A stretch of DNA of 64,000 nt from Palsa-1447 sp964414785 (GTDB lineage Bacteria; Verrucomicrobiota; Verrucomicrobiia; Opitutales; Opitutaceae). Of this stretch, positions 56,484 through 64,000 are shown in pieces. Numbering within the stretch: the stretch's first letter is position 1; each line of letters opens with the position of its first letter. The DNA is taken from positions 124,001-188,000 of the forward strand of contig CAYPXZ010000001.1 in NCBI GenBank assembly GCA_964414785.1. Direction: 5' to 3'. The notes beneath the pieces were generated by a model that saw nothing but the letters and a program-made list of their open reading frames with translations, made no database searches and was not told the origin of the DNA. The position numbers and the translations under genes are program-made.

Positions 56484-59363
56484 ATGAACACAGGGCCCCG
56501 CCGGTTATTTGCTCTCCTATTGGCCTTGGCGATGGGTATCGCCAGCCACCAAACTCTGGGTGCGGACCCTGGCCCGAGGGAGCGCCTGCTGCTGGATTCG
56601 GGCTGGAGGTTTCACCTCGGCAACGACTGGGGCACCGGCTACGGCCTGAGCAAGGCCGGCAACGGCTACGGGCCGGGCAGCCCGTCCTACAGCGACGCCA
56701 GCTGGCGCACGGTGAACCTGCCCCACGACTGGGCGATCGAGCTTCCCTTCGACCGCACGGCGGACGGCTCGCACGGTTTCAGGGCACTGGGCGAAGGGTT
56801 CCCCCAGAACAGCTTCGGCTGGTACCGCCGCGTGTTCGACCTGCCCGCCTCCGACGCGGGCAAGCGGGTGTGGCTCGAGTTCGACGGGGTGTACCGGGAC
56901 TGCACCGTGATCGTCAACGGGTGGTTCGTCGGGCACCACGAGGGCGGCTACAACGGCTTCCGCTATGACATAACGGACCTTGCCAAGTGCGGAGGGAGCA
57001 ACGTCGTCACGGTCCGCGTGGACGCCTCGCAGTTCGAGGGATGGTTCTACGAGGGGGCGGGCATCTATCGCCACGTCTGGCTAGTGAAAACCCAGCCGGT
57101 CAGCCTGGCGCCCGATGGGGTCTTCGTGTTCAGCCACTTCGACGGCAACGTTCCGAAGGGTCCCGCCGAGATCCACATGCAGGCGAGGCTCTCAAATACG
57201 ACCTCCGCCCCGGCGGACGCGACGGCCACGTGGGAGGTCCTCTCCCCGGACGGCGCCACGCTTGCCACGGTGTCCCGCTCCTCGTCGGTCGGCGCCAAGG
57301 CGAGGGCCGACCTTGAGCAGACGGCCAGCGTCCCGGCGCCCAAGCTGTGGTCCCCCGAGAACCCCGCGCTCTACAAATTGGTCACGACTGTCTCCAGCGG
57401 GGGCAAGGTCGTGGACCGGGTCGAGACCGCCTTCGGGATCCGAACGGTCGGGTTCGACGCCGACAGGGGCTTCCTGCTCAACGGCGAGCCCTACACCCTG
57501 AAGGGAACCTCCAACCACCAGGACCACGCGGGCGTGGGCTCGGCGCTTCCGGACGCCCTGCAGGACTTCCGTATCGCACGGCTCAAGGACATGGGCTGCA
57601 ACGCCTACAGGAGTTCCCACAATCCGCCCACACCCGAGCTGCTCGATGCCTGCGACCGCCTCGGCATGATCGTCATGGACGAGAACCGGGTGCTCGGCAG
57701 CGACTCCCAGCACCTCTCGATGCTCGAGGGGCAGGTCCGGCGCGACAGGAACCACCCGAGCGTGGGACTGTGGTCACTCGGCAACGAGGAATTCGACGTG
57801 CAGGGCACCCAGGAGGGAAAAAGGGTCGTCACGACCATGCAGGAGCTCGTCAAGCGGATGGACCCGACCCGGCCCGTCACCTGCAACGCCGCCGTCGGCA
57901 ACGAGTACCCCGGGATCAACGAGGCGATCGAGGTCCGGGGCTGGAGCTACCATGTCGGCAAGGACATGGACGCCTACCACAGGGAGCACCCGCTGCAGCC
58001 GAACGTCGGCAGCGAGCAGGGCAGCACGGTCTCGACCCGCGGCATCTATGCGAACGACCCGGTGCGCGGCTACGTGAGCGCCTATGACGACAACGCGCCC
58101 GAATGGGCCCAGACGGCCGAGACGTGGGTCACGTACTTTGCCTCGCGACCCTGGATGTCCGGCGGTTTCGTGTGGACCGGGTTCGACTACCGGGGAGAGC
58201 CGACTCCGTACTCGTGGCCGTGCATCAACTCGCACTTCGGGATCATGGACATGTGCGGCTTCCCCAAGGACAACTTCTATTACTACCAGTCGGTATGGAC
58301 CGACGTCCCGATGGTCCACATCCTGCCGCACTGGAACTGGCCGGGCCGGGAGGGCCAGGAGATCGACGTGCGGACCTACACCAACTGCGACGAGGTCGAG
58401 CTGTTCCTCAACGGCAAGAGCCTCGGGCGCCAGGCCGCGAAGAGGGATTTCGAGACGAAGTGGAAAGTCGCCTATGCTCCGGGGGCCCTCTCGGCCAAGG
58501 CGTACAAGGCCGGGAAGGTCGCCGCCGAGTCAAAGGTCGAGACGACAGGCGCGCCCGCCGCCGTCGAGCTTCGGCCCGACCGCACGGTCATCAATGCCAG
58601 CGGCGAGGACGTGGCCGTCTTCACGGCCTCGGTCACCGACGCGCAGGGCCGCGTCGTCCCGCTCGCGGGCAACAGCCTCGCCCTTGCGGTCGAGGGCCCC
58701 GGCAAGATCATCGGCGTCGGCAACGGCGACCCGAGCTCCCACGAGCCCGACACCTTCGTCCCGATCGCGACCTCCAGGACGCTGCCCGTGGACGGCTGGC
58801 GCTGGAAGAAGGTGGCCGATGCCTATCCGGTCACGCTGCCCGAGCTCGGCGTCTCCTTTGACGACTCGAGCTGGGATCCGATCGATGTCCGCGGGGACGT
58901 CGGCTCCCTGGGGATGCGGTCGCAGGCGGTCTACCGCACGCGCTTCAACGTCGAGGCGAAGGACCTCGAGTCGGCTGCCGTCGAGATCGTGTTCTCCAGG
59001 ATCGCCGGCGGCATCGCCGTCTACGTGAACGGCCAGAAGGTGAGCGGGACCGTGGAGTCGCGCTCGTCGGCGATCTTCGACGTAAAGGCGCTGCTGCACC
59101 CGGGAATGAACGTGGTCGCGGTCCCGACGGCCAACTACGGGCCAGAGGGCGCGGGGATCACCAAGGGCGTCGTCCTGCGCCTGCAGGACGCCCCCCCTGC
59201 CGTGCAGTGGAGCCGCAGCGTCTTCAACGGGCTGGCCGAGGTGATCGTCCAGTCGACGAAGGAGCCGGGCTCGATCACGCTCAGGGCGTCCTCCAACGGC
59301 CTCCAAGCGGGAAGCTTCGTCCTCAAGTCGCAGGCGGCACCGGCGCGCCCGTCGGTTCCGTGA
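56484..59363 (+). CDS. Secreted GH2 beta-galactosidase
   Basis: The 959-residue enzyme has a signal peptide (RRLFALLLALAMGIASHQTL) and the GH2 domain order: sugar-binding jelly roll (VNLPHDWAIELPFD; FGWYRRVFDLP), immunoglobulin-like domain, TIM barrel with acid/base Glu435 (LWSLGNEEFD) and nucleophile Glu511 (NVGSEQGSTVS), then a DUF4982-type domain (EIDVRTYTNCDEVELFLNGK) and a galactose-binding-like end. The modular carboxy terminus is typical of large bacterial beta-galactosidases. The ATG at 56484 gives the signal peptide. yceH follows after 28 bases. Confidence 0.92.
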   Translation: MNTGPRRLFALLLALAMGIASHQTLGADPGPRERLLLDSGWRFHLGNDWGTGYGLSKAGNGYGPGSPSYSDASWRTVNLPHDWAIELPFDRTADGSHGFRALGEGFPQNSFGWYRRVFDLPASDAGKRVWLEFDGVYRDCTVIVNGWFVGHHEGGYNGFRYDITDLAKCGGSNVVTVRVDASQFEGWFYEGAGIYRHVWLVKTQPVSLAPDGVFVFSHFDGNVPKGPAEIHMQARLSNTTSAPADATATWEVLSPDGATLATVSRSSSVGAKARADLEQTASVPAPKLWSPENPALYKLVTTVSSGGKVVDRVETAFGIRTVGFDADRGFLLNGEPYTLKGTSNHQDHAGVGSALPDALQDFRIARLKDMGCNAYRSSHNPPTPELLDACDRLGMIVMDENRVLGSDSQHLSMLEGQVRRDRNHPSVGLWSLGNEEFDVQGTQEGKRVVTTMQELVKRMDPTRPVTCNAAVGNEYPGINEAIEVRGWSYHVGKDMDAYHREHPLQPNVGSEQGSTVSTRGIYANDPVRGYVSAYDDNAPEWAQTAETWVTYFASRPWMSGGFVWTGFDYRGEPTPYSWPCINSHFGIMDMCGFPKDNFYYYQSVWTDVPMVHILPHWNWPGREGQEIDVRTYTNCDEVELFLNGKSLGRQAAKRDFETKWKVAYAPGALSAKAYKAGKVAAESKVETTGAPAAVELRPDRTVINASGEDVAVFTASVTDAQGRVVPLAGNSLALAVEGPGKIIGVGNGDPSSHEPDTFVPIATSRTLPVDGWRWKKVADAYPVTLPELGVSFDDSSWDPIDVRGDVGSLGMRSQAVYRTRFNVEAKDLESAAVEIVFSRIAGGIAVYVNGQKVSGTVESRSSAIFDVKALLHPGMNVVAVPTANYGPEGAGITKGVVLRLQDAPPAVQWSRSVFNGLAEVIVQSTKEPGSITLRASSNGLQAGSFVLKSQAAPARPSVP

Positions 59364-59391
59364 CGTCGTAAGGCGGCCCGGGCGAAATCCA

Positions 59392-60057
59392 ATGGATCCC
59401 CTGAACCCCGTGGAGGCGAGGGTGCTCGGCTCGCTCGTCGAGAAGGACCTCACGACGCCGGACTACTATCCGCTCTCGCTCAACTCGCTGACGAACGCCT
59501 GCAACCAGAGCTCGAACCGCGACCCCGTCGTCTCGCTCTCGGAGGAGACAGTGGTTCGGGGGCTGGACCTGCTCCGGGAGAAGAGGCTCGCCTTCATGTT
59601 CCAGGGGGCGGACAGCAGGGTCTCGAAGTACGGCCACCGCCTGGTCGAGACCCTCGAGCTCGGCCGCCCCGAGACTTCGGTCCTTTGCGTCCTCCTGCTG
59701 CGCGGGCCGCAGACGGTCGGAGAGGTCCGTGGCCGGACCGGGAGGATGCACGAGTTCGCGAGCCTGGAGGAGACAGAGGCGTGCCTTGACGGCCTTGCGT
59801 CGAGGCCCGCGGGCGCCCTGGTCGTAAAGCTCCCCCGACAGTCGGGAATGAAGGAGCAGCGCTACGCGCACCTCCTTTCGGGCGAGGTGACGCCGGCGCC
59901 CGGGGCGGCACCGGTGCCCGCAGTTGAGCCCGCAGTCCTCGCGGTGCGCCTTGAGAACGAGCGCGTGGCGAAGCTTGAGCAGGAAACCGCCTCGCTCCGG
60001 GCCGAGGTTGCGGACCTGCGGGGCCAGCTGGCGGAACTGAAGAAGCTCCTCGAGTAG
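59392..60057 (+). CDS. yceH: YceH/DUF480 winged-helix protein
   Basis: This 221-residue protein has the DUF480 signature: LNPVEARVLGSLVEKDLTTP, DYYPLSLNSLTNACNQSSNR and two winged-helix domains, then a coiled-coil end (EQETASLRAEVADLRGQLAE). Its function is unknown in most bacteria. It sits 28 bases after the GH2 gene and is convergent, across 10 bases, with the PLP enzyme. Confidence 0.9.
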   Translation: MDPLNPVEARVLGSLVEKDLTTPDYYPLSLNSLTNACNQSSNRDPVVSLSEETVVRGLDLLREKRLAFMFQGADSRVSKYGHRLVETLELGRPETSVLCVLLLRGPQTVGEVRGRTGRMHEFASLEETEACLDGLASRPAGALVVKLPRQSGMKEQRYAHLLSGEVTPAPGAAPVPAVEPAVLAVRLENERVAKLEQETASLRAEVADLRGQLAELKKLLE

Positions 60058-60067
60058 GCCCGCTTTC

Positions 60068-61210
60068 CTAGCCGAGAGCCTGCTCCATGTCGGCGATGAG
60101 GTCGCCGGCATCCTCCAGCCCGACGGACATGCGAAGGAGGTCCGCCGGGGTGGAGCTGAGCGGGCCCTCGATGCTCGCCCGGTGCTCGACAAGGCTCTCG
60201 ACCCCTCCCAGGGACGTGGCCCGCTTCCAGACGCGCAGCCTGCCAATGAATGAGAGCGCGGCGGGCGCGCCCCCCTTGACGCGGACCGACACCATGCCGC
60301 CAAACCCGCCGCGCATCTGGCGGGCGGCGACCGGGTGGCCCGGGAAACCCGGCAGGCCGGGGTAGAGGACCTCCTCGATCCGCGCATGCCCGACAAAGTG
60401 CTCCGCGATCCGCTGGGCGGCGCGGCTCTGCGCCTCGACCCTGACGAAAAGGGTGCGCATCCCCCTGAGCAGGAGCCACGCCTCGAAAGGCCCAAGCACC
60501 GTCCCGGACTGCGAGCGCACGGCCTTGACCGCCTGCCAGTGGTCGTTCAGGGCCCGCGTCGTCAGGGTGCCCGCGACGACGTCGGAGTGCCCGTTCAGGT
60601 ACTTTGTCGCCGAATGCATGACCAGGTCGGCCCCGAGCGCCAGCGGCTGCGTGTGGACGGGAGTCGCAAACGTCGAGTCGACCGCGAGGAGGGCGCCCGC
60701 GCGGTGTGCCACCTCGGCCAGGGCTGCGATGTCGGTGACGACAAGGGTCGGGTTGGCGGGAGTCTCGACCCAGATCAACTTCGTTACGCCGGCCCGAACG
60801 CGGGAGGCGACGGCCGAGGGCTGCGTCATGTCCACCGACTCGACCTTGAGGCCCCAGGTGGTCGCCCAGCCCGTGAGCCATCCGCGGAAGGCCCAGTAGA
60901 TGACGTTGGGCACGAGAACATGGTCGCCCGGCTTCAGGGCGAGGAACGCCGCCGTGGCGGCGCTCATTCCCGAACTGAACACGGCGGTCGCCGCCCCTCC
61001 CTCCAGGCGCGTGAGGAGCGCCTCGGGCAGGTCGTAGCCGGGATTGTCGGGCCGGGAGTAGAGGCGCCCGGCCAGGAGCCGGTTATCCTCGTCGCGCTCG
61101 TAGGTCGTCGCCGGGTGGATCGGCGGCACGACGCCCCCGGTCCCCGGGTCGACGAAGCCGAGGGCCTGGGCGGCCGCGGTGGAGGGCTGTACGGGCTTCG
61201 GGGTGCTCAT
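60068..61210 (-). CDS. PLP-dependent trans-sulfuration-family enzyme (cystathionine gamma-synthase-like)
   Basis: The 380-residue enzyme belongs to the Cys/Met metabolism PLP family (MetB/MetC/MGL). The cofactor-binding Lys203 is in MHSATKYLNGHSDVVAG; the YSRPDNP segment (residues 51-57) and VDSTFATP are also typical. The PLP-stacking loop that usually reads YGG has YWAFRGWL (Tyr105), a departure that may alter substrate choice. It is 13 bases after the cupin and the last gene of the RuBisCO-like/cupin/PLP operon, so it may act on homoserine esters with methanethiol or sulfide; the exact reaction is not readable. Confidence 0.85.
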   Translation of the reverse strand: MSTPKPVQPSTAAAQALGFVDPGTGGVVPPIHPATTYERDEDNRLLAGRLYSRPDNPGYDLPEALLTRLEGGAATAVFSSGMSAATAAFLALKPGDHVLVPNVIYWAFRGWLTGWATTWGLKVESVDMTQPSAVASRVRAGVTKLIWVETPANPTLVVTDIAALAEVAHRAGALLAVDSTFATPVHTQPLALGADLVMHSATKYLNGHSDVVAGTLTTRALNDHWQAVKAVRSQSGTVLGPFEAWLLLRGMRTLFVRVEAQSRAAQRIAEHFVGHARIEEVLYPGLPGFPGHPVAARQMRGGFGGMVSVRVKGGAPAALSFIGRLRVWKRATSLGGVESLVEHRASIEGPLSSTPADLLRMSVGLEDAGDLIADMEQALG

Positions 61211-61223
61211 GTCGAAAGGGGGC

Positions 61224-61676
61224 CTAGATCCTGATGAAGGCGGCGACGGCTGCGTCCGCCCTCAGGGCGGAGAGGTCCTGAGGCGTCGGCCGGTGCGGCT
61301 TGTCGCGCTCGCGCTTCACGAGGCACAGGAAGCCCAGCGCCTCCTCTGCGGCCGCCCGGAACTGGTGCCAGGTCTGCGGCGGGACGTGGACCAGGTCATG
61401 CGTGCCGAGGGTGAGGATTTCCCGGCCCACGAGCACCTGGCCCCTTCCCCTGATGACCATGACCGAGTGCGCATGGTCGTGCCGCTCGAGGGTCGAATGG
61501 CCGCCCGGTGCGATCTCGAAGTAGCGCAGCTGCGTGTCGAAGTGACTCCCGTCGTCAAAGAGGACCTGCCTGCTGATCGCCTTGAAATGCGTGCCCTCGT
61601 CCTCCTTGTAGGCGAGGACCGGCACGCCTTGCCAGCGGAAGGGCTCGGTGCTAGCGATGTGCGTCTTCTGGCTCAT
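61224..61676 (-). CDS. Cupin protein, candidate 1-methylthioxylulose-5-phosphate sulfurylase
   Basis: The 150-residue protein is a single cupin domain. Metal-binding His residues lie in HSTLERHDHAHSVMVIRGRG (His60, His66, His68, His70) and in VPPQTWHQF (His104). A cysteine at 118 (GFLCLVKRERDKP) could take part in the chemistry. Its ATG overlaps the stop of the RuBisCO-like gene as ATGA, so the two are translationally coupled. In R. rubrum a cupin acts after the RuBisCO-like protein to release methanethiol from 1-methylthio-xylulose 5-phosphate; that role is inferred here from the gene pairing. Confidence 0.7.
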   Translation of the reverse strand: MSQKTHIASTEPFRWQGVPVLAYKEDEGTHFKAISRQVLFDDGSHFDTQLRYFEIAPGGHSTLERHDHAHSVMVIRGRGQVLVGREILTLGTHDLVHVPPQTWHQFRAAAEEALGFLCLVKRERDKPHRPTPQDLSALRADAAVAAFIRI

Positions 61677-62785
61677 GGGGTGGTGGGGAACGCGTGGACG
61701 GCTTCGACGAAACGGCGGGCGCGGTCGAGCAGCGTGGCCTCGTCAGGGGAACCGAGCAAGCTGCCTCCCACAAGGAGGATCGTGTCGGCGCCGTAGAACC
61801 CGAGCACCTCGCGGGCGTTCTCGACCTTCATGCCGCCGGCCGGGACCGGGAAGACGGGTGGGGCTCCGGGGCCGGGCGAACGGAGCGCCCGCGCGACGGC
61901 CCCGCATTCGTCGCGGCTGTAGCTGAACCTCCCGCCGTAGCTCGGGAAGATGACGGCGTCGGCCCCGAACTGCGGGAAGAGTTTCCCGAGGAGCGCCTCG
62001 GGCGAAATCCGGACCGAGCCGCCGAAAGCCGGGTGCGCGAGGATCGGCATGCCGAGTTCTCCCGCCAGCTCGCAGAGGAAGGGCAGCCCGAGCAGCATCG
62101 GGGACACCATCACGGCCTGGACGCCGAGGTTCCGGGCGATCCGCGCCTCCTGCATCACCGTCCGGGGTGTACCCGTCAGGTTCGGCACGTAAAGGGCCCT
62201 CCGGCCTGTCTCCTTCGCGGCGAGCTCGGTTGCCCCAAGGCAGGCGCGGACCCGCTCCTCGAAGGGGCAGAACGGATGGTCGGCGTGGCCGTGGTCGTCC
62301 TTCACGATGTCCAGGCCCGAGGATGCGAGCGTCCGGCAGAGCGAGGCGGCCTCGGGGACCGAGAGGCCGACCGGCTTCACCACCGAGGCGGTCAGCGCCC
62401 TGCCGGTGACCCCGAGAAGCTTCCTTATCCCGGGGATCCCGAAGCGCGGTCCGCCCAAAAACTTCGCAAAGGATGCGGGGAGGCGGACGTCCACGAGCTC
62501 GATGTCCGGCTGGAGCGAACAGTTGCCAAAGAGGACATTGAGGAGCTGCGCGGGGTCGCCGCCCGCGGAGATTGCGGGCTGGGCGAGGGTCACCAGGAAG
62601 GATCCGGGGCCCTCCTCCCGGGTCCCGAGCACTCGGCCTACCATGCGCTCGCGGGCGAAGGCCGTCCTTAGCGCCTCGCGCGGCAGCTCGACGGTCTGCT
62701 CAAGGAGGAGCGCCTCGACGCGTGCGTCGAGATCCTTTGCAGGGCTGCGGACGCGGTAGACGACCTCGATGGGTTCCTCTGTCAT
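61673..62785 (-). CDS. RuBisCO-like protein (form IV type)
   Basis: The 370-residue protein has a RuBisCO large-chain fold pattern: FGNCSLQPD (cf. the active-site Asn), TASVVKPVGLS with Lys137, GLDIVKDDHGHADHPF with Lys162 and Asp164 in the metal-binding triad, ILAHPAFGG with His251, and PVPAGGMKVENAREVL and VGGSLLGSP for phosphate binding. True RuBisCO has Glu in place of His165, Arg in place of Pro252 and a catalytic loop-6 Lys that is not found in FPSYGGRFSYSRDECG. It is thus a non-carboxylating form IV protein. It begins the operon and is divergent, about 100 bases away, from metY. Confidence 0.9.
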   Translation of the reverse strand: MTEEPIEVVYRVRSPAKDLDARVEALLLEQTVELPREALRTAFARERMVGRVLGTREEGPGSFLVTLAQPAISAGGDPAQLLNVLFGNCSLQPDIELVDVRLPASFAKFLGGPRFGIPGIRKLLGVTGRALTASVVKPVGLSVPEAASLCRTLASSGLDIVKDDHGHADHPFCPFEERVRACLGATELAAKETGRRALYVPNLTGTPRTVMQEARIARNLGVQAVMVSPMLLGLPFLCELAGELGMPILAHPAFGGSVRISPEALLGKLFPQFGADAVIFPSYGGRFSYSRDECGAVARALRSPGPGAPPVFPVPAGGMKVENAREVLGFYGADTILLVGGSLLGSPDEATLLDRARRFVEAVHAFPTTP

Positions 62786-62888
62786 GTTTGCCGAACTTAC
62801 ACGGGTGGGCCCCTTCCGGAAGCAGAAAGGAGGGATATGACCGAATCTGTCTTTGCATTGTCCCGATAAGGTTATTCCTTAGTTGCGT
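62786..62888. promoter_or_regulatory. Divergent RuBisCO-like / metY intergenic region
   Basis: About 100 bases separate the two starts. They contain AAAGGAGGG at 62826-62834, which resembles a ribosome site but is 50 bases before the metY start, and no clear promoter or riboswitch fold. Shared control of the two directions is likely. Confidence 0.35.
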
Positions 62889-64000
62889 GTGAGTAAGGAA
62901 GCCGACCCCCGCCGATTTGGATTCGAGACGCGCATGGTGCATGCCGGGCATGTCCCGGACGCGGTGACCGGCGCCCGCGCGGCGCCGATCTACCAGACCA
63001 CCTCCTTCGTCTTCGACGACACGGAGCAGGCCGCCCAGCTCTTCGAGCTGAAGCAGTACGGCAACATCTACACGAGGATCAGCAACCCCACGACGGCCGT
63101 CTTCGAGGAGCGCATGGCCTCGCTCGAGGGCGCGACGGGCGGGCTCGCGACCGCGAGCGGGATGGCGGCGCAGCTCGTCACCTTCCTCACGCTCCTTGAG
63201 CCGGGCGACGAGATCGTCGCCTCGTCCCAGCTGTACGGGGGATCGATCACGCAGCTGGTCCACACGCTCAAGAAGTTCTCTATCGGCGTTCACTTCGTCG
63301 ACCCCTCGCGCATGGAGGCCTGGGAGGCGGCAATCACGCCGAAGACCAGAGCCCTCTACGGCGAGACGATCGGCAACCCGAGGGGCGCCATCCTCGACAT
63401 CGAGCGCGTGGCGGGGATCGCCGCCGCGCACGGCGTCCCCCTTATCGTCGACAACACGATGGCGACCCCGGCCCTCTGCCGGCCGATCGAGTTCGGGGCG
63501 ACGATCATCGTCCACTCCGCGACGAAGTTCATCGGCGGGCACGGAACCGCGATCGGCGGCGTGCTCCTCGACTCCGGGAAGTTCGACTTCAGCCGCTACC
63601 CGAGCATCGCCGCTCCTTCCCCGGCCTACCACGACCTCCGGTTCTTCGATACCTTCGGCCACTACGGATTCCTCATGAAGGCGAGGGCCGAGACGCTCCG
63701 CGACACGGGCGCCTGCGTGTCGCCCTTCAACTCCTTCCTCCTGATCCAGGGCCTGGAGACCCTCTCGCTTCGCATGGAGCGCCAGTCCGCCTCGGCGCTG
63801 CGCGTCGCGCAGTTCCTCGAGCAGCACCCTGCCGTCGCATGGGTCGCCTACGCGGGCCTTCCGAGCCACCCGGACCACGCCCTCGCGGGGAAGTACCTCC
63901 CGAAGGGTGCCGGAGCGGTGTTCTCGTTTGGGCTCAAGGCGGGCTCCGCCGGCGACGGGCGCCTATTGGGGAGGAAGTTCATCGAGGGGTTGGAGCTCTT
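62889..64000 (+). CDS. metY: O-acetylhomoserine sulfhydrylase/aminocarboxypropyltransferase (3' end outside window)
   Basis: MetY makes homocysteine or methionine from O-acetylhomoserine and sulfide or methanethiol. About 370 of roughly 430 residues are in the window, and the frame runs off the right edge. It has the PLP enzyme features: GFETRMVHAGHVPDAVTGAR, ASSQLYGGSITQL with the normal YGG loop, VDNTMATPALCRP and Lys213 in IVHSATKFIGGHGTAIGG. An in-frame TAG at 62880 limits the start to TTG 62883 or GTG 62889; I prefer GTG. It is divergent from the RuBisCO-like operon. Confidence 0.93.
   Translation, partial: MSKEADPRRFGFETRMVHAGHVPDAVTGARAAPIYQTTSFVFDDTEQAAQLFELKQYGNIYTRISNPTTAVFEERMASLEGATGGLATASGMAAQLVTFLTLLEPGDEIVASSQLYGGSITQLVHTLKKFSIGVHFVDPSRMEAWEAAITPKTRALYGETIGNPRGAILDIERVAGIAAAHGVPLIVDNTMATPALCRPIEFGATIIVHSATKFIGGHGTAIGGVLLDSGKFDFSRYPSIAAPSPAYHDLRFFDTFGHYGFLMKARAETLRDTGACVSPFNSFLLIQGLETLSLRMERQSASALRVAQFLEQHPAVAWVAYAGLPSHPDHALAGKYLPKGAGAVFSFGLKAGSAGDGRLLGRKFIEGLEL

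Noticed and set aside
62837..62869. Ten-residue leader peptide upstream of metY
   Set aside because: AAAGGAGGG is only two or three bases before its ATG, which is too close to work, and the peptide has no Met or Cys run.
1..64000. tRNA, rRNA, CRISPR array, transposase or phage genes
   Set aside because: None of these was recognised when the window was read; no direct-repeat arrays or insertion-sequence ends were seen.

Overview
The window is GC-rich chromosomal DNA from a flagellated, Gram-negative, heterotrophic bacterium. The flagellar gene order, the FliW-CsrA pair, the many sugar-degrading enzymes and the DUF2911 protein suggest a member of Verrucomicrobiota, probably Opitutaceae-like. 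That placement is inference from gene content; no rRNA or tRNA gene was seen.

Positions 1-18.3 kb hold a compact, single-strand flagellar locus in three blocks: fliP-fliQ-fliR; flhB-flhA-flhF-(small membrane protein)-fliA-motA-motB-(small CxCG protein); and flgF-flgG-flgA-flgH-flgI-flgJ-flgN-flgK-flgL-fliW-csrA-(small flagellin-tail-like protein). The last two blocks each begin with a near-perfect sigma-54 promoter that lies so close to the start codon that the transcripts would be almost leaderless. About 100 bp upstream of each promoter is the same 13-bp dyad (GGCAA-N3-TTGCC), a good candidate for the enhancer site of the flagellar activator.

Positions 18.3-27.3 kb hold sensory genes: a four-PAS hybrid histidine kinase on the minus strand, a small TonB-domain protein, a chemoreceptor and a second hybrid kinase with two receivers. 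Positions 27.3-35.4 kb hold a CusCBA-type heavy-metal RND efflux operon on the minus strand. Divergent from it is a three-gene cassette in the order of cnrYXH (small membrane anti-sigma candidate, periplasmic metal sensor, ECF sigma factor).

Positions 35.4-48 kb are mixed metabolic and envelope genes: DUF2911 protein, GH5 glycosidase, NCS2-type permease, orphan LivJ-like binding protein, GH127 arabinofuranosidase, and a minus-strand operon of beta-barrel protein, cupredoxin-like protein and class III nucleotide cyclase that looks like an undescribed signalling module. Upstream of that operon is a beta-helix/fibronectin protein. A DEAD-box helicase follows on the plus strand. Positions 49.4-59.4 kb are an L-arabinose/galactoside utilisation locus: araB-araA-araD on the minus strand and a divergent sodium/sugar symporter, aldose epimerase and GH2 beta-galactosidase.

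Positions 59.4-64 kb hold a YceH-like protein and then a striking sulfur cluster: a RuBisCO-like protein, a cupin translationally coupled to it and a trans-sulfuration-type PLP enzyme on one strand, with a divergent O-acetylhomoserine sulfhydrylase. This matches the parts list of the methylthioadenosine-isoprenoid shunt known from Rhodospirillum rubrum, and is the most interesting metabolic system in the window.
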